DNA of 64,000 bases from Aliikangiella coralliicola (GCF_007004725.1 NZ_ML660164.1:62001-126000); one strand, 5' to 3'. Counted from the stretch's first letter, positions 8,846 to 18,125 are shown. The notes: a model not told the origin generated them from the letters alone. Translations and numbers: made by a program.

Positions 8846-10264
8846 ATGGCTGCTTTGGAGATGACTTTGGATGCCGTAAAATTAGAATGGGATGAGGAAA
8901 TCCTCAAAAAGTATAATACTTCCGGTCCACGGTATACGTCCTATCCAACTGCGTTGGAGTTTTCTGAAGACTATCAGCTAGAAGACTATCTGGTTTGTCT
9001 TAATAATATTTCTGAAGATAAATCGCTTTCTCTTTACATCCATATACCTTTTTGTCAGAACATTTGTTATTACTGCGCCTGTAACAAGGTGATTACTAAA
9101 GATCGTAGTAAATCAGATCGTTATGTTGAGTATTTAATTAAGGAAATTCAGCTAGTTGCGGCGCAGTCAAAGGCTAAGACATTACGACAGGTTCATTGGG
9201 GAGGTGGAACGCCGACTTATTTGACGATGCAGCAAATTAGCGCTGTTATGGCGGCAATTCGGGAGAATTTTGAGCTGCCAGACACCAAAGCTCTCGTTGG
9301 ACCATCGGCTGAAGTATCCATTGAAGTCGACCCAAGAGCATTGGCATTAGAAGATATCAAAACACTTGCAGAACTTGGTTTTAACCGGATGAGCTTTGGG
9401 GTGCAAGATTTTGACCCTAAAGTACAACAGGCAATTAATCGCGCCCAGCCATTTGAAATGACCCGGGAAATGGTCGATGAGGCGCGCAACCAGGGATTTA
9501 AGTCGATTAACATTGATCTTATTTACGGATTACCTCATCAAACAACGGAGACATTTCAGCCGACGCTCGAAAAGATTATTGAAATTTCACCAGATAGAAT
9601 TTCGTTATTTAACTATGCCCATTTGCCGCACCGGTTTAAACCGCAACGACGAATTAACCGCGATGATCTGCCGTCTCCAACTGAAAAGCTGGCCATTTTG
9701 GAATACTCCATTAACACATTACAGCAAGCAGGTTATCTGTATATCGGAATGGACCATTTTGCTAAGCCTGACGATGAGTTGGCCATTGCGCAGCAAAATG
9801 CTTGTTTGCATCGGAATTTCCAGGGGTATACCACCCATGAAGAATATGAATTAATCGGTGTCGGTGTTTCGTCAATTGGCTCATTAGGCGGCCAGTATCA
9901 TCAGAATGTGCGTGATTTAGATTCTTACTACATGGCACTTGATAAAGATGAATTGCCCAGCTGGCGCGGGGTTGGAATGTCAGTTGACGACAAAATTCGT
10001 AAAACGGTTATTTTTGAACTGATCTGTCACTTTGAAGTGTTTAAACAAGCAATAGAAGAGAGTTTTGATTTAGAGTTTGACCGGTATTTCGAAAATGAGT
10101 TGAAATTACTCAGGCCTTTTATCAACGACGGACTATTAGTCATTAATGATGAGTCAATTAAAGTGACCAACAAAGGTCGACTATTAATTCGCAATATATG
10201 CATGATGTTTGATGCGTACTTAAATGAACTGCAGGTTTTGCAAAGTTATTCGAAGGTGATTTAG
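8846..10264 (+). CDS. hemN: oxygen-independent coproporphyrinogen III oxidase HemN
   Basis: HemN is a radical-SAM enzyme that decarboxylates coproporphyrinogen III to protoporphyrinogen IX without oxygen. The protein has 472 residues (E. coli 457). It shows the HemN-specific YNTSGPRYTSYPTA at the N-terminus, the 4Fe-4S motif CQNICYYCAC (CxxxCxxC) following YIHIPF, then HWGGGTPT and EVDPR. These features separate it from the HemW paralogue, which lacks the N-terminal block. An FNR box lies about 110 bases upstream. Confidence 0.97.
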   Translation: MAALEMTLDAVKLEWDEEILKKYNTSGPRYTSYPTALEFSEDYQLEDYLVCLNNISEDKSLSLYIHIPFCQNICYYCACNKVITKDRSKSDRYVEYLIKEIQLVAAQSKAKTLRQVHWGGGTPTYLTMQQISAVMAAIRENFELPDTKALVGPSAEVSIEVDPRALALEDIKTLAELGFNRMSFGVQDFDPKVQQAINRAQPFEMTREMVDEARNQGFKSINIDLIYGLPHQTTETFQPTLEKIIEISPDRISLFNYAHLPHRFKPQRRINRDDLPSPTEKLAILEYSINTLQQAGYLYIGMDHFAKPDDELAIAQQNACLHRNFQGYTTHEEYELIGVGVSSIGSLGGQYHQNVRDLDSYYMALDKDELPSWRGVGMSVDDKIRKTVIFELICHFEVFKQAIEESFDLEFDRYFENELKLLRPFINDGLLVINDESIKVTNKGRLLIRNICMMFDAYLNELQVLQSYSKVI

Positions 10265-10467
10265 ATTATTTAATAAATATTAGAAGTCGAGATACCGATA
10301 AAGGATATCGACGAATGTCAGTTGATTGACCAAGGATCGCATCAGCACGATGTGAGCCTCTGGTTGGTATTTCTCTGCAATAAATGATTGTGTCGAGATT
10401 TAGCTAAGTTATTGATCATTTTATTCAAATGCACGCACTTTACGCTCCCGTTTTAATGAAAATAGGG

Positions 10468-10473
10468 TATAAT
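10468..10473 (+). promoter_or_regulatory. -10 element of the fnr promoter
   Basis: A perfect TATAAT lies 34 bases before the fnr start. No good -35 is seen at 16-18 bases. A half-site TTGAT followed at non-standard spacing by ATTCAA (10412-10428) might contribute to regulation, but it does not fit the FNR consensus. Confidence 0.5.
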
Positions 10474-10507
10474 TTACCTGTTTGAAACAAACGGGAATCG
10501 AATTAAA

Positions 10508-11236
10508 TTGTCTAGTAACAGCTCCTTACGTAGTGAAATCAAGTGCCAAACTTGTAGCATTAGACGCTTATGCTTACCTGTCATGCTGGCCGATTCTGAA
10601 ATTGAACATTTGGATAACATTGTTCAACGAAAAAAAGTGCTCAAAAAAAATGAGTTTTTATTTCACGCCGGCGATCAATTTGATTCCATTCATGCGATTC
10701 GTTCAGGTAGTCTGAAAACTTATACTATCAGCACCGATGGTACTGAGCAGATTACCGGCTTTCACTTACCAGGTGAGATCGTTGGTTTAAATGCAATAAG
10801 CAGCACGCAATACCCAAGCTTTGCAAAAGCACTAGAAACGTCGATGGTTTGTACCATTCCATTCGATAAGCTCGAATCTCTTTCTAGAGATATTCCTGGG
10901 TTGCAGAAACAGATTTTTAAAGTAATGAGCGGTGAAATTCGCGAAGAGCAAGAGCTAATGATGCTGCTCAACAAAAAGAACGCGGATGAGCGATTTGCAG
11001 CATTTATTATGAATTTGTCTGCTCGATTTAAAAGACGGGGACTATCAGACAAAGAGTTTCAATTAACCATGACTCGTGGTGATATCGGAAATTATTTGGG
11101 ATTGGCCGTTGAAACCGTTAGTCGTTTAGTAACCCGGTTGCAAAAGCAAGAATTAATTGCCATTCAAGATCGATATATTCAAATCGTCAATCAAGTTGGT
11201 TTAAGTCAGCTGGCCGGGACTGCCTGTCACATATAG
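10508..11236 (+). CDS. fnr: Fnr/Anr-type oxygen-responsive transcription regulator
   Basis: A CRP-FNR family activator controlling the aerobic/anaerobic switch. The four cluster-ligand cysteines are present: C13, C16 and C22 in CQTCSIRRLC and C115 in ETSMVCTIPF, the same arrangement as E. coli Fnr (C20, C23, C29, C122). The cyclic-nucleotide-fold sensor is followed by the DNA-reading helix with MTRGDIGNYLGLAVETVSR, whose ExxSR positions recognise TTGAT half-sites. The start codon is TTG at 10508 with GGGA about eleven bases upstream; no ATG would retain the cysteines. hemN upstream carries an FNR box. Confidence 0.97.
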   Translation: MSSNSSLRSEIKCQTCSIRRLCLPVMLADSEIEHLDNIVQRKKVLKKNEFLFHAGDQFDSIHAIRSGSLKTYTISTDGTEQITGFHLPGEIVGLNAISSTQYPSFAKALETSMVCTIPFDKLESLSRDIPGLQKQIFKVMSGEIREEQELMMLLNKKNADERFAAFIMNLSARFKRRGLSDKEFQLTMTRGDIGNYLGLAVETVSRLVTRLQKQELIAIQDRYIQIVNQVGLSQLAGTACHI

Positions 11237-11249
11237 TAAACATACGTAT

Positions 11250-11297
11250 TGCTCGGTTAAAGTAATGTTCGGTTAAAATAATGCTCGGTTAGAATAA
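11250..11297 (+). repeat. three tandem copies of a 16-bp unit
   Basis: The units at 11250-11265, 11266-11281 and 11282-11297 share TGYTCGGTTARARTAA with single changes. They lie 14 bases after the fnr stop, before the terminator. Confidence 0.85.
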
Positions 11298-11340
11298 TTG
11301 ACACCGAGATCTGCGTTTTATTAATTTACTGCTCAAGTTT

Positions 11341-11371
11341 AAAAGCACAATAGTTGTCATTGTGCTTTTTT
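11341..11371 (+). terminator. rho-independent terminator of fnr
   Basis: AAAAGCACAAT (11341-11351) pairs perfectly with ATTGTGCTTTT (11359-11369) around a 7-base loop, and the right arm ends in a T run. Confidence 0.9.
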
Positions 11372-11408
11372 GCTGTCATATTTTGTTGACTTCATATGGT
11401 TTTTATTA

Positions 11409-11984
11409 ATGCTGATAGGCGCTGAAGAAATTACTGGATTAATACTTGCCGGCGGGCAAGGACGTCGCGTTGACGAAAATGACAAAGGAATGTTGCACTA
11501 TAAAAATAAACCAATGATTGCCTATCAAGTTGACTGGATGTGCCGACAAGTCGACCAGGTAATGATTTCTGCAAATCGAAATCTTAGTGATTATTTATCT
11601 TATGGTTTTCCTGTATTAATTGACGCGGTCGCAAATTTCCCGGGGCCGTTAGCCGGAATAATGAAAGGTCTTGAACAAAGCTCAACGGAATGGGTTTTTG
11701 TACACCCCGTTGATATGCCTTTAATGCCAGAAGATACAATCCACCAACTGTGCGCCTCTATCGCCCAGAAAAAATCAGCTTACTATCTCAAATCTTCGGA
11801 GCGCTCCCATTTTTTATCGTTGTTAATTTCGAAAAGTACTTGCCAGGATTTAGTTCACTTTTTAGGTCGTGGGGAGAGAAGAGTTAGAGACTTTCTAAAA
11901 ATAATCGATGCGCAACCGGTCAACCCCGGCATCAGCGAAAAATGTTTCGCTAATTTCAACTATCTTGCAGACTACAGCAATTAA
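11409..11984 (+). CDS. mobA: molybdenum cofactor guanylyltransferase MobA
   Basis: MobA attaches GMP to molybdopterin, giving the bis-MGD cofactor of DMSO-reductase-family enzymes. The nucleotide-binding signature LILAGGQGRRVDENDKG is at the N-terminus, followed by the family's FPGPLAGI and HPVDMPLMP (metal-binding aspartate). I chose the ATG at 11409 (191 residues), which places the signature about ten residues in as in known MobA; an in-frame TTG at 11370 falls inside the fnr terminator. moeA and moaA lie on the opposite strand just downstream. No moaBCDE or mog genes are in the window. Confidence 0.94.
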   Translation: MLIGAEEITGLILAGGQGRRVDENDKGMLHYKNKPMIAYQVDWMCRQVDQVMISANRNLSDYLSYGFPVLIDAVANFPGPLAGIMKGLEQSSTEWVFVHPVDMPLMPEDTIHQLCASIAQKKSAYYLKSSERSHFLSLLISKSTCQDLVHFLGRGERRVRDFLKIIDAQPVNPGISEKCFANFNYLADYSN

Positions 11985-12022
11985 CTACCAGACCTGATTA
12001 GTCGGGTCATCAAAGATGGTCA

Positions 12023-12361
12023 TCAAAGCTGGCTACGCTTACTTTTCTTCAAATCAATTTCCAGATAAACCGCTGGAGACAGAGTTTCTGAGTTCGATTC
12101 TCTGATGAGAATACCTTGTTTGCTGGGCCTGTCTTCGAGTTCGTCTTTCAAGTCGGCTCGATTGATATGTAACGCCATTAAGTTGGTGTCGCTAACATAG
12201 TCAAAATAACTTTCGTTATCGCACGTTTCTACTGCATAACCCATTTTTTGGTGGGGTGAAAGTGCGACTTCATCTTGTAGTTTTTGATGTGATAATAATT
12301 GCTGTGCTTCCGCACGAGAAACTCGGTATTTAATTGTCTGGTTTTGAATTCTGATATACAT
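12023..12361 (-). CDS. small conserved protein of unknown function (DUF7009-like?)
   Basis: This acidic-to-neutral 112-residue protein begins MYIRIQNQTIKYRVSRAEAQQLL, a pattern I loosely associate with the DUF7009 family found beside molybdenum cofactor genes; I could not verify that. It has no signal peptide, membrane segment or metal motif, and ends in a lysine/arginine-rich tail. It follows moeA by 44 bp on the same strand, so it is probably the third gene of the moaA-moeA transcript. Its function is not known to me. Confidence 0.75.
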   Translation of the reverse strand: MYIRIQNQTIKYRVSRAEAQQLLSHQKLQDEVALSPHQKMGYAVETCDNESYFDYVSDTNLMALHINRADLKDELEDRPSKQGILIRESNSETLSPAVYLEIDLKKSKRSQL

Positions 12362-12405
12362 CGCACTTGTTCCGAAGAAAGACTATCGTTTTTCGTTTAA
12401 AAGGG

Positions 12406-13671
12406 TTATTGCCAATAAAGCATCGTCGGGTAAAAGTCGATGATGTCACCTTTTTCAATCGTTTCTTTATTTTCAGGCGCGACAGCCCAACCATTGGCTT
12501 GGGTGAGCGGCTTTATTTTAAATGACTCTTGACCTTCTAAAATAGTTGTTTCTAATTTAGTTGAGTTGATGTTGACTGCAGCCTTTAAAATGACACGAAA
12601 GCCAACTTTTTTATTCATACCGTTTTGTACAACCGCAGTTAACGGTTTTTCTTGTGGTAACCCAAGAATATTTCGAAGCAAGCTAGAAACAAAAAACCTT
12701 AGCCCTATTGCAGAAGAAATTGGGTTGCCTGGTAAGCCAAAATAATAACTGCCGTTTGGAAATTTTGCGAACAGGATCGGTTTACCGGGGCGAATTTTGG
12801 ACTTATGAAAAATAATCTCGCCGCCGAGCTTTTTGATTGTCTGCGGAATAAAGTCAAAATCTCCCATAGAAACCGCACCGCTACTAATTATAATTTCCGT
12901 TCCTTTGTTCAGTTCCTGCTGTAAATCGGTGACGAATTTTTCGACTTCGTCAAAGTTCGTACCTGCGTCATGCACTTCAACGGGCAAGTCTTTAAACCAT
13001 TCAAAGATGAATGGTTTGTTAGAATTTCGAATTTGCCCCGGTTTTAAACTTTGGTTCGGATCGTCAACGAGTTCTTTTCCCGTTGAAAATACTGACACAT
13101 TAACTTTTTTGAAAACTTTAACTTTGGCAATTCCCAATGCGGCGAATGCCATCACAGTATTAGCGTTGATAATTGTTCCCCACGATGTAATCGCTTCGCC
13201 TTCGGAAAAATCTTCGCCGCGTTTGCGAATATGTGCAGCAAGTTTTGGTGTGGAAAAACAAACGACTTGATTGCCTTCTAACTGCGTATTTTCAACGGGG
13301 ATAATACTATCGAATCCTTCGGGTACTGGCGCACCTGTCATAATTTTCCAGGCTTTGCCTTTTGTGTCAGTAATACTCTCAATATTATCCCCGGCAGCTG
13401 TAAGCCCTATCAACTCTAATGAAATAGGGTTACTTTGATCTGCGCCGCAAAGATCTTGACTGTTGACTGCATAGCCATCCATCGCAGAATTATTAAATGG
13501 CGGTACAAAGACCGGTGAGGAAATCGACTGTGCAAGCACTCTACCTGAGGCATCGTTGATATCGACAATCTCGGTATCAACAGGTGATGAGTGCTCAATT
13601 AATAATTGTTGTGCTTGAGCAAAATCAATTAAGTAATTTTCTGTGTATCGATTAGATTGATTATCGTTCAT
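12406..13671 (-). CDS. moeA: molybdopterin molybdenumtransferase MoeA
   Basis: MoeA inserts molybdate into adenylylated molybdopterin. The 421 residues fit the family (about 410). Visible landmarks are NDASGRVLAQSI and PPFNNSAMDGYAV near the N-terminus, IMTGAPVPEGFDSIIPVE, the domain III motif ISSGAVSMGDFDF and PGKPILFA followed by GLPGNPIS. The start is one base after the moaA stop (TAA-G-ATG), so the two genes are translationally coupled. Confidence 0.97.
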   Translation of the reverse strand: MNDNQSNRYTENYLIDFAQAQQLLIEHSSPVDTEIVDINDASGRVLAQSISSPVFVPPFNNSAMDGYAVNSQDLCGADQSNPISLELIGLTAAGDNIESITDTKGKAWKIMTGAPVPEGFDSIIPVENTQLEGNQVVCFSTPKLAAHIRKRGEDFSEGEAITSWGTIINANTVMAFAALGIAKVKVFKKVNVSVFSTGKELVDDPNQSLKPGQIRNSNKPFIFEWFKDLPVEVHDAGTNFDEVEKFVTDLQQELNKGTEIIISSGAVSMGDFDFIPQTIKKLGGEIIFHKSKIRPGKPILFAKFPNGSYYFGLPGNPISSAIGLRFFVSSLLRNILGLPQEKPLTAVVQNGMNKKVGFRVILKAAVNINSTKLETTILEGQESFKIKPLTQANGWAVAPENKETIEKGDIIDFYPTMLYWQ

Positions 13672-13672
13672 C

Positions 13673-14677
13673 TTATCCGCCTACGGAAGCAAGGTGAGGT
13701 GTGCCACCCGGATTATTATCGTGAAGAAAATGTTGTTTGCGTTTGTTTTCGAGCAACCGACAAAGTGTTTGTTTAAGTTCCTCTCGCTGTGACTCGCTTT
13801 GCAAAAGGTGTCGAACGCTAAAACCGTGCTCGCCAAATAAGCACAAGTGAAAGTCACCAACTGAAGAAACTCTCAGTCGATTACAGGTATTACAAAAATC
13901 TTTAGAGTAGGGCGCAATGACGCCAAAGGTTCCCTGATAGTCAGGGTGAACATACTCAATCGCCGGTCCGGCACCTGGCTCTCTCAGTTTCTCCGTCCAG
14001 CCGTTAGCAAACAAATAGTTTTTAAGGACCTGGGCGGAGACGTGATATCGATTGAAATAATCATGGTTATCGCCGGTTTGCATCAACTCGATAAAGCGCA
14101 TACTCAGTTTCGATTTTTTGAGCAGACTGGTGTACTCACCAAGTTGGTGGGAGTTGACATTTTTTAGTAATACAGCGTTTAACTTCACCCGTTTGATCGA
14201 TGAATTTAATGCGATATCAACACCGGCTAATATTTCTTTGAGACGATTGTGTCCAGTCAAACTATGGAACAGTTTGGGATCGAGGCTATCGACACTAACA
14301 TTTAAATGAGTAAGTCCTGCGCTCGCCCAGTTCTGAATTCTTTCTTTTAATTTATAACCATTGGTTGTCATGGCAATTTGTTTAATGCCGGAAATTGCCT
14401 TAATGGTCTTAATGATTTCATCGAAATCTTTGCGAACGCTTGGTTCGCCACCAGTCAATCTAATTTTCCAGGTACCCAATTCTGCGAATGCAGAGACGAG
14501 ATTTTTGATTTCTGGTAGCGTTAAAAAGTGTTTCTTTGAATCGCATTGATAGCCATCAGGCAGACAGTAGTCGCAGGAAAAATTACAGACGTCTGTTACC
14601 GACAGGCGCAAATACGGAAACTGGCGACCTTGCGGGTCGATTAATTGATAACTCAAACTAAGCTCCTTTCCAAACAC
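13673..14677 (-). CDS. moaA: GTP 3',8-cyclase MoaA
   Basis: MoaA is the radical-SAM enzyme of the first step of molybdopterin synthesis. The N-terminal cluster motif CNFSCDYC is in LRLSVTDVCNFSCDYCLPDG, followed by IRLTGGEPSVRKD. The C-terminal second cluster is represented by CNTCNRLRVSSVGDFHLCLFG. The chain ends in Gly-Gly, required in MoaA for SAM cleavage. The length of 334 is typical. It is the first gene of moaA-moeA. No molybdate-responsive leader (Moco riboswitch) was recognised upstream. Confidence 0.97.
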   Translation of the reverse strand: MFGKELSLSYQLIDPQGRQFPYLRLSVTDVCNFSCDYCLPDGYQCDSKKHFLTLPEIKNLVSAFAELGTWKIRLTGGEPSVRKDFDEIIKTIKAISGIKQIAMTTNGYKLKERIQNWASAGLTHLNVSVDSLDPKLFHSLTGHNRLKEILAGVDIALNSSIKRVKLNAVLLKNVNSHQLGEYTSLLKKSKLSMRFIELMQTGDNHDYFNRYHVSAQVLKNYLFANGWTEKLREPGAGPAIEYVHPDYQGTFGVIAPYSKDFCNTCNRLRVSSVGDFHLCLFGEHGFSVRHLLQSESQREELKQTLCRLLENKRKQHFLHDNNPGGTPHLASVGG

Positions 14678-15261
14678 GGGAGGTCAGTCAATTTCTCAAC
14701 TAACCCTGGCAGTTTTAACTGCGGCAAAGTAAACCTATCTAGCTTATTTAATAAACCCTGGTCTATTAAATCCTTATCTATTTCACCATCGATTAAACCG
14801 GTGAATAAGCAGACTTAGTCCAACAATGCTCGGAGTCATGACAGCTTCGTCAATGCAACGAGGCTGTATAACATCTTACAGTAATCAAAATAACGAAACA
14901 ATGAATCAAGGCAAAACGGTATTAGCAAACGATAAACTGTCCAATATTTGTCGTTTCAAGGTGCTAATAGCGGCGACAACGAGGCCAATTATCAAAAGTA
15001 TAGCTGCATACAGTATATTATTTTGATATTGGCTATTTTATTAAACTCGCACAAAACTATGTTGATGTGGATCAAGGTCAGTTTATGTGAACAGAGTAAA
15101 TTACACCTGCATCCTGGTGGTGCCAGTGTGGTTAAGAAGCTGTGCCTGTCTCTTCTGAAGGCGTTTGTCTTAAAACTCAATCACTCGAGCATGAAGCTTG
15201 GTGAATTTGAACTTGCATAATGACAGGTTACGAAAAGTTTCAATATAACCGTTATCGTTAG
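14678..15261. other. intergenic region upstream of moaA
   Basis: Nearly 600 bases lie between moaA and the inverted-repeat element. Short overlapping ORFs here have no ribosome sites or recognisable products. The half next to moaA (14678-14830) repeats phrases such as TTAAACC/TCTATT without a clear operator. No tRNA or recognised RNA is present. Confidence 0.4.
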
Positions 15262-15535
15262 TTTATATCCGTGCTACTTCAAAATGTAGATATCAGAGCT
15301 TCGTCAGAAAGCTTGAACAAGACACAACTTGCCGTGAATGGTAAACCCTTCACAAAAGTTGTAACGCTGTGCAAGTTTTCTGACGGAGCTCCCAAAGGGC
15401 GAGGCAAGAAGCCATCCTCTTTGTCGTTATGATAGCTTGAATTAGAATGACTAATCCGGCGCCATCATGCCTCAAATAGAATGGCTTCTTGTCACGCTGA
15501 AATCTGCATTTTGAAGTAGCACGGGTATATATCCT
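15262..15535. mobile_element. MITE-like element with nested inverted repeats
   Basis: The ends form near-perfect terminal inverted repeats of about 30 bases: ATATCCGTGCTACTTCAAAA from 15266 and, on the opposite strand, ATACCCGTGCTACTTCAAAA. TATATCC occurs at both borders (15264-15270, 15528-15534) and may be a target duplication. Inside are two further inverted repeats: 15296-15315 with 15372-15391, and 15405-15423 with 15473-15491. No ORF for a transposase is present. The element ends within the leader of the porin gene, a few bases before its ribosome site. I infer a non-autonomous transposon; the source transposase is unknown. Confidence 0.78.
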
Positions 15536-15551
15536 TTTGAGGGGATGTGTA

Positions 15552-16763
15552 ATGAAGTTTCAGTTCAACAAAAATAGAATCGCTGCGTGTGTACTAGCTG
15601 TTATGTCAATGGGAGTCCATGCTAATGAAGAACAAAAGGGGATTGCTGAGGGGATTAGTAGTACCGTTGACGTGAGTTTTCGTTATCGAATCGAAACCGT
15701 TGATCAAGAAGGATCGCTTGAAAAAGCAGAAGCCTCAACCCTGAAAACGCGCGCGACGGTTAAAACCAGTTGGTCATCTCAATTTGATACCTTGATTGAG
15801 TTCGATAACGTGAGTGTAGTTGGATGGGACGATTATAATGCTGGCGCTGGAAATACGCCGGATACAACCAATCACGCGGTTGTTGCCGATCCTGAAGGAA
15901 CTGACTTAAATCAGGCATTTGTGAGATATCGTGGCGATAATACCAGTGTGGCCTATGGTCGCCAAAGAATTTTGATTGGTAATCAGCGATTTGTCGGCGG
16001 GGTCGGCTGGCGACAGAATGAACAAACCTATGACAGTCTTACCCTGAACTCTGAGTTTGCTGAAGATTTTAAACTCTCGTTTGCCCACGTATTTAACGTC
16101 AATCGGATTTTTGGGGATGATGTTGACGGTGGTGATCACCGTCACGATACCAACCTGGTAAATCTTGACTATAAAGGGCTAGGAAATGGTACTTTGTCGG
16201 CATATTACTTTCAGATTGATAATGAAGCGGCTGCCGGTCTTTCAAATGATACATTCGGTGTTCGCTACAGTGGAAAGGCAGGTAACTTTGCTTACGCAGT
16301 AGAGTATGCCTCTCAATCTGATGGCGGCAATAATCCTAACGATTATGACGCGGATTACTTTCTTTTAGATGCTAAATATCAGCAGAAAAATTACGCTTTT
16401 GGTGCAGGTCTGGAAGTTCTGGGAGGAGATACCGCGGGCGGTCAGGGATTTACTACTTCGCTGGCGACGTTACATAAATTTCAGGGATGGGCTGACGTGT
16501 TCCTGGGAACCCCTGTTGCCGGGATTGAAGATTTGTACATCAATGGATCTTTTAAGGTCAATGGTTTCAATTTCAAAGCCATTTATCATGACTTTTCAAC
16601 GGATGAGGGCGGTGTTGATTTAGGGACTGAAATAGATTTTGTGGTCTCAAAGAAAATCAACAAAAACCTGTCGGCGATGTTTAAGTACGCGGATTTTAGT
16701 AGCGATAACGCAGCTTATGCCTCACGTGAAAAAGTATGGGTAATGTTGACTTATAAGCCTTAA
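15552..16763 (+). CDS. outer-membrane beta-barrel porin (alginate-export-like)
   Basis: The 403-residue protein has a signal peptide (RIAACVLAVMSMGVHA, cut near residue 24) and alternating amphipathic strands throughout, typical of an 18-stranded porin of the alginate export/OprD-like superfamily. Supporting segments are VSFRYRIETVD, AFVRYRGDNTSVAYGRQRIL and the repeated YYFQIDN/FKYADFSS strands. The final residues VWVMLTYKP resemble a barrel insertion signal, although they end in proline rather than an aromatic residue. AGGGG at 15540-15545 sets the ATG at 15552. The substrate is unknown. The MITE-like element directly upstream may influence its expression. Confidence 0.85.
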   Translation: MKFQFNKNRIAACVLAVMSMGVHANEEQKGIAEGISSTVDVSFRYRIETVDQEGSLEKAEASTLKTRATVKTSWSSQFDTLIEFDNVSVVGWDDYNAGAGNTPDTTNHAVVADPEGTDLNQAFVRYRGDNTSVAYGRQRILIGNQRFVGGVGWRQNEQTYDSLTLNSEFAEDFKLSFAHVFNVNRIFGDDVDGGDHRHDTNLVNLDYKGLGNGTLSAYYFQIDNEAAAGLSNDTFGVRYSGKAGNFAYAVEYASQSDGGNNPNDYDADYFLLDAKYQQKNYAFGAGLEVLGGDTAGGQGFTTSLATLHKFQGWADVFLGTPVAGIEDLYINGSFKVNGFNFKAIYHDFSTDEGGVDLGTEIDFVVSKKINKNLSAMFKYADFSSDNAAYASREKVWVMLTYKP

Positions 16764-16789
16764 AAATAACCAGGCGAGATAGTTGAACT

Positions 16790-16822
16790 AAAAATGGCGC
16801 TAATCGATAGCGCCATTTTTTA
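16790..16822. terminator. bidirectional terminator between the porin gene and trhP
   Basis: AAAAATGGCGCTA and TAGCGCCATTTTT form a perfect stem with a four-base loop (TCGA). A and T runs on both sides let it stop the porin transcript and the convergent trhP transcript. Confidence 0.92.
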
Positions 16823-18125
16823 CGATTAATCCGTAGTTCGACTGGTAGTTAGATTTATAGTTACCTGGCTTGTCAATCCAGACCTGATGCCCTGAACCTG
16901 GTGCCACAACCATTGCCTCTCCTCGCTGGTTTGTCATTTGAGATAGCGTCATCGATTGTTCTCCATCTGGCGACATGTAAATCAATTGATCACCAATTTG
17001 AAAGCGGTTTTTTACATCGATTAACAAGGCATTTTCCCGACTATCAATTACTTCACCAACAAATAATTGATGATGTTTTTGCGGGCTACCAGTTAAGTAA
17101 TTTTGATAATCATCATGAACGTGACGACGAAAAAAACCTTCGGTATATCCTCGATTCGCCATGCCTTGTAAAGTATCCATCAATCTCATGTCGAAGGGGG
17201 CGCCTTTAGCTGCGTCGTCGATCGCCTGGCGATAAACCTGCGCAGTTCTTGCGGCATAAAAATAAGACTTGGTTCGTCCTTCAATTTTTAAACAATCGAC
17301 TCCGATTTCCATGAGTTTTTCTACATGCTGGATAGCTCTGAGATCTTTCGAATTAAAAATATAGGTCCCGTGTTCATCTTCATACATTGGCATTAAGTCA
17401 CCGGGTCGTTGTTTTTCCTCTAGCAAAACCAGTTGGTCGCTGGTTGCCCCTTTGCCAAGTTGGGGGAGTGGTTGATGCAACAGGACATCACCATTTTCAT
17501 TTTGATCGGCGCGATGTACGTCATACCCCCAACGGCAAGCATTGGTGCAGGTGCCTTGATTAGGGTCGCGATGATTAAAATAACCCGAGAGTAAACAGCG
17601 ACCTGAATAGGCAATACAAAGTGCGCCATGGACAAAAACTTCAAGTTCTATATCAGGACATTGCTGGCGAATTTCAGCCACTTCTTCAAGCGACAGTTCA
17701 CGAGAAAGAATGACGCGCTTAATTCCCTGAGATTGCCAGAACTTTACTGCTGCATAGTTTACGGTATTGGCTTGTACTGATAAGTGGATAATCGCTTCCG
17801 GCCACTTTTCACGGACCATCATCATCAAGCCAGGATCGGACATAATCAGCGCATCCGGCTTCATCGCAATAATGGGCTCAATGTCTTTCAGAAAAGTCTT
17901 AATTTTGCTGTTATGTGGGGCGATATTGACTGCCACAAAAAACTGCTTATTTTGTGCTTGTGCCTCTTGAATACCTAACCTGAGGTTTTCTAGATTAAAA
18001 CTGTTGTTGCGTACTCGCAGACTGTAACGGGGGAGTCCGGCATAGACCGCGTCTGCTCCGTAAGCAAATGCGTATCGCATATGTTTTAGCGAGCCTGCCG
18101 GTGAAAGTAATTCTGGTTTAAACAT
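16800..18125 (-). CDS. trhP: tRNA hydroxylation protein TrhP (U32 peptidase family, YegQ)
   Basis: The 441-residue protein belongs to the U32 'collagenase-like' family; the closest match in length and motifs is E. coli YegQ/TrhP, which makes 5-hydroxyuridine at tRNA position 34, the precursor used by CmoA/CmoB encoded at the start of this window. The N-terminus ELLSPAGSLKHMRYAFAYGA and the cysteine-rich VHGALCIAYSGRCLLSGY with CTNACRW are diagnostic. The start is the ATG at 18125 with AGG five bases upstream; an in-frame TTG at 18173 would add 16 unconserved residues. Confidence 0.93.
   Translation of the reverse strand: MFKPELLSPAGSLKHMRYAFAYGADAVYAGLPRYSLRVRNNSFNLENLRLGIQEAQAQNKQFFVAVNIAPHNSKIKTFLKDIEPIIAMKPDALIMSDPGLMMMVREKWPEAIIHLSVQANTVNYAAVKFWQSQGIKRVILSRELSLEEVAEIRQQCPDIELEVFVHGALCIAYSGRCLLSGYFNHRDPNQGTCTNACRWGYDVHRADQNENGDVLLHQPLPQLGKGATSDQLVLLEEKQRPGDLMPMYEDEHGTYIFNSKDLRAIQHVEKLMEIGVDCLKIEGRTKSYFYAARTAQVYRQAIDDAAKGAPFDMRLMDTLQGMANRGYTEGFFRRHVHDDYQNYLTGSPQKHHQLFVGEVIDSRENALLIDVKNRFQIGDQLIYMSPDGEQSMTLSQMTNQRGEAMVVAPGSGHQVWIDKPGNYKSNYQSNYGLIVKNGAID

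Noticed and set aside
10412-10428. Possible FNR box upstream of fnr (TTGATCATTTTATTCAA)
   Set aside because: The half-site spacing is too long and the right half does not match ATCAA.
12833-13270. 145-codon ORF opposite moeA
   Set aside because: It is the antisense shadow of a well-supported gene and its product has no recognisable features.
14826-15220. Several overlapping short ORFs on both strands between moaA and the inverted-repeat element
   Set aside because: They overlap each other, lack ribosome sites and look like no known protein.
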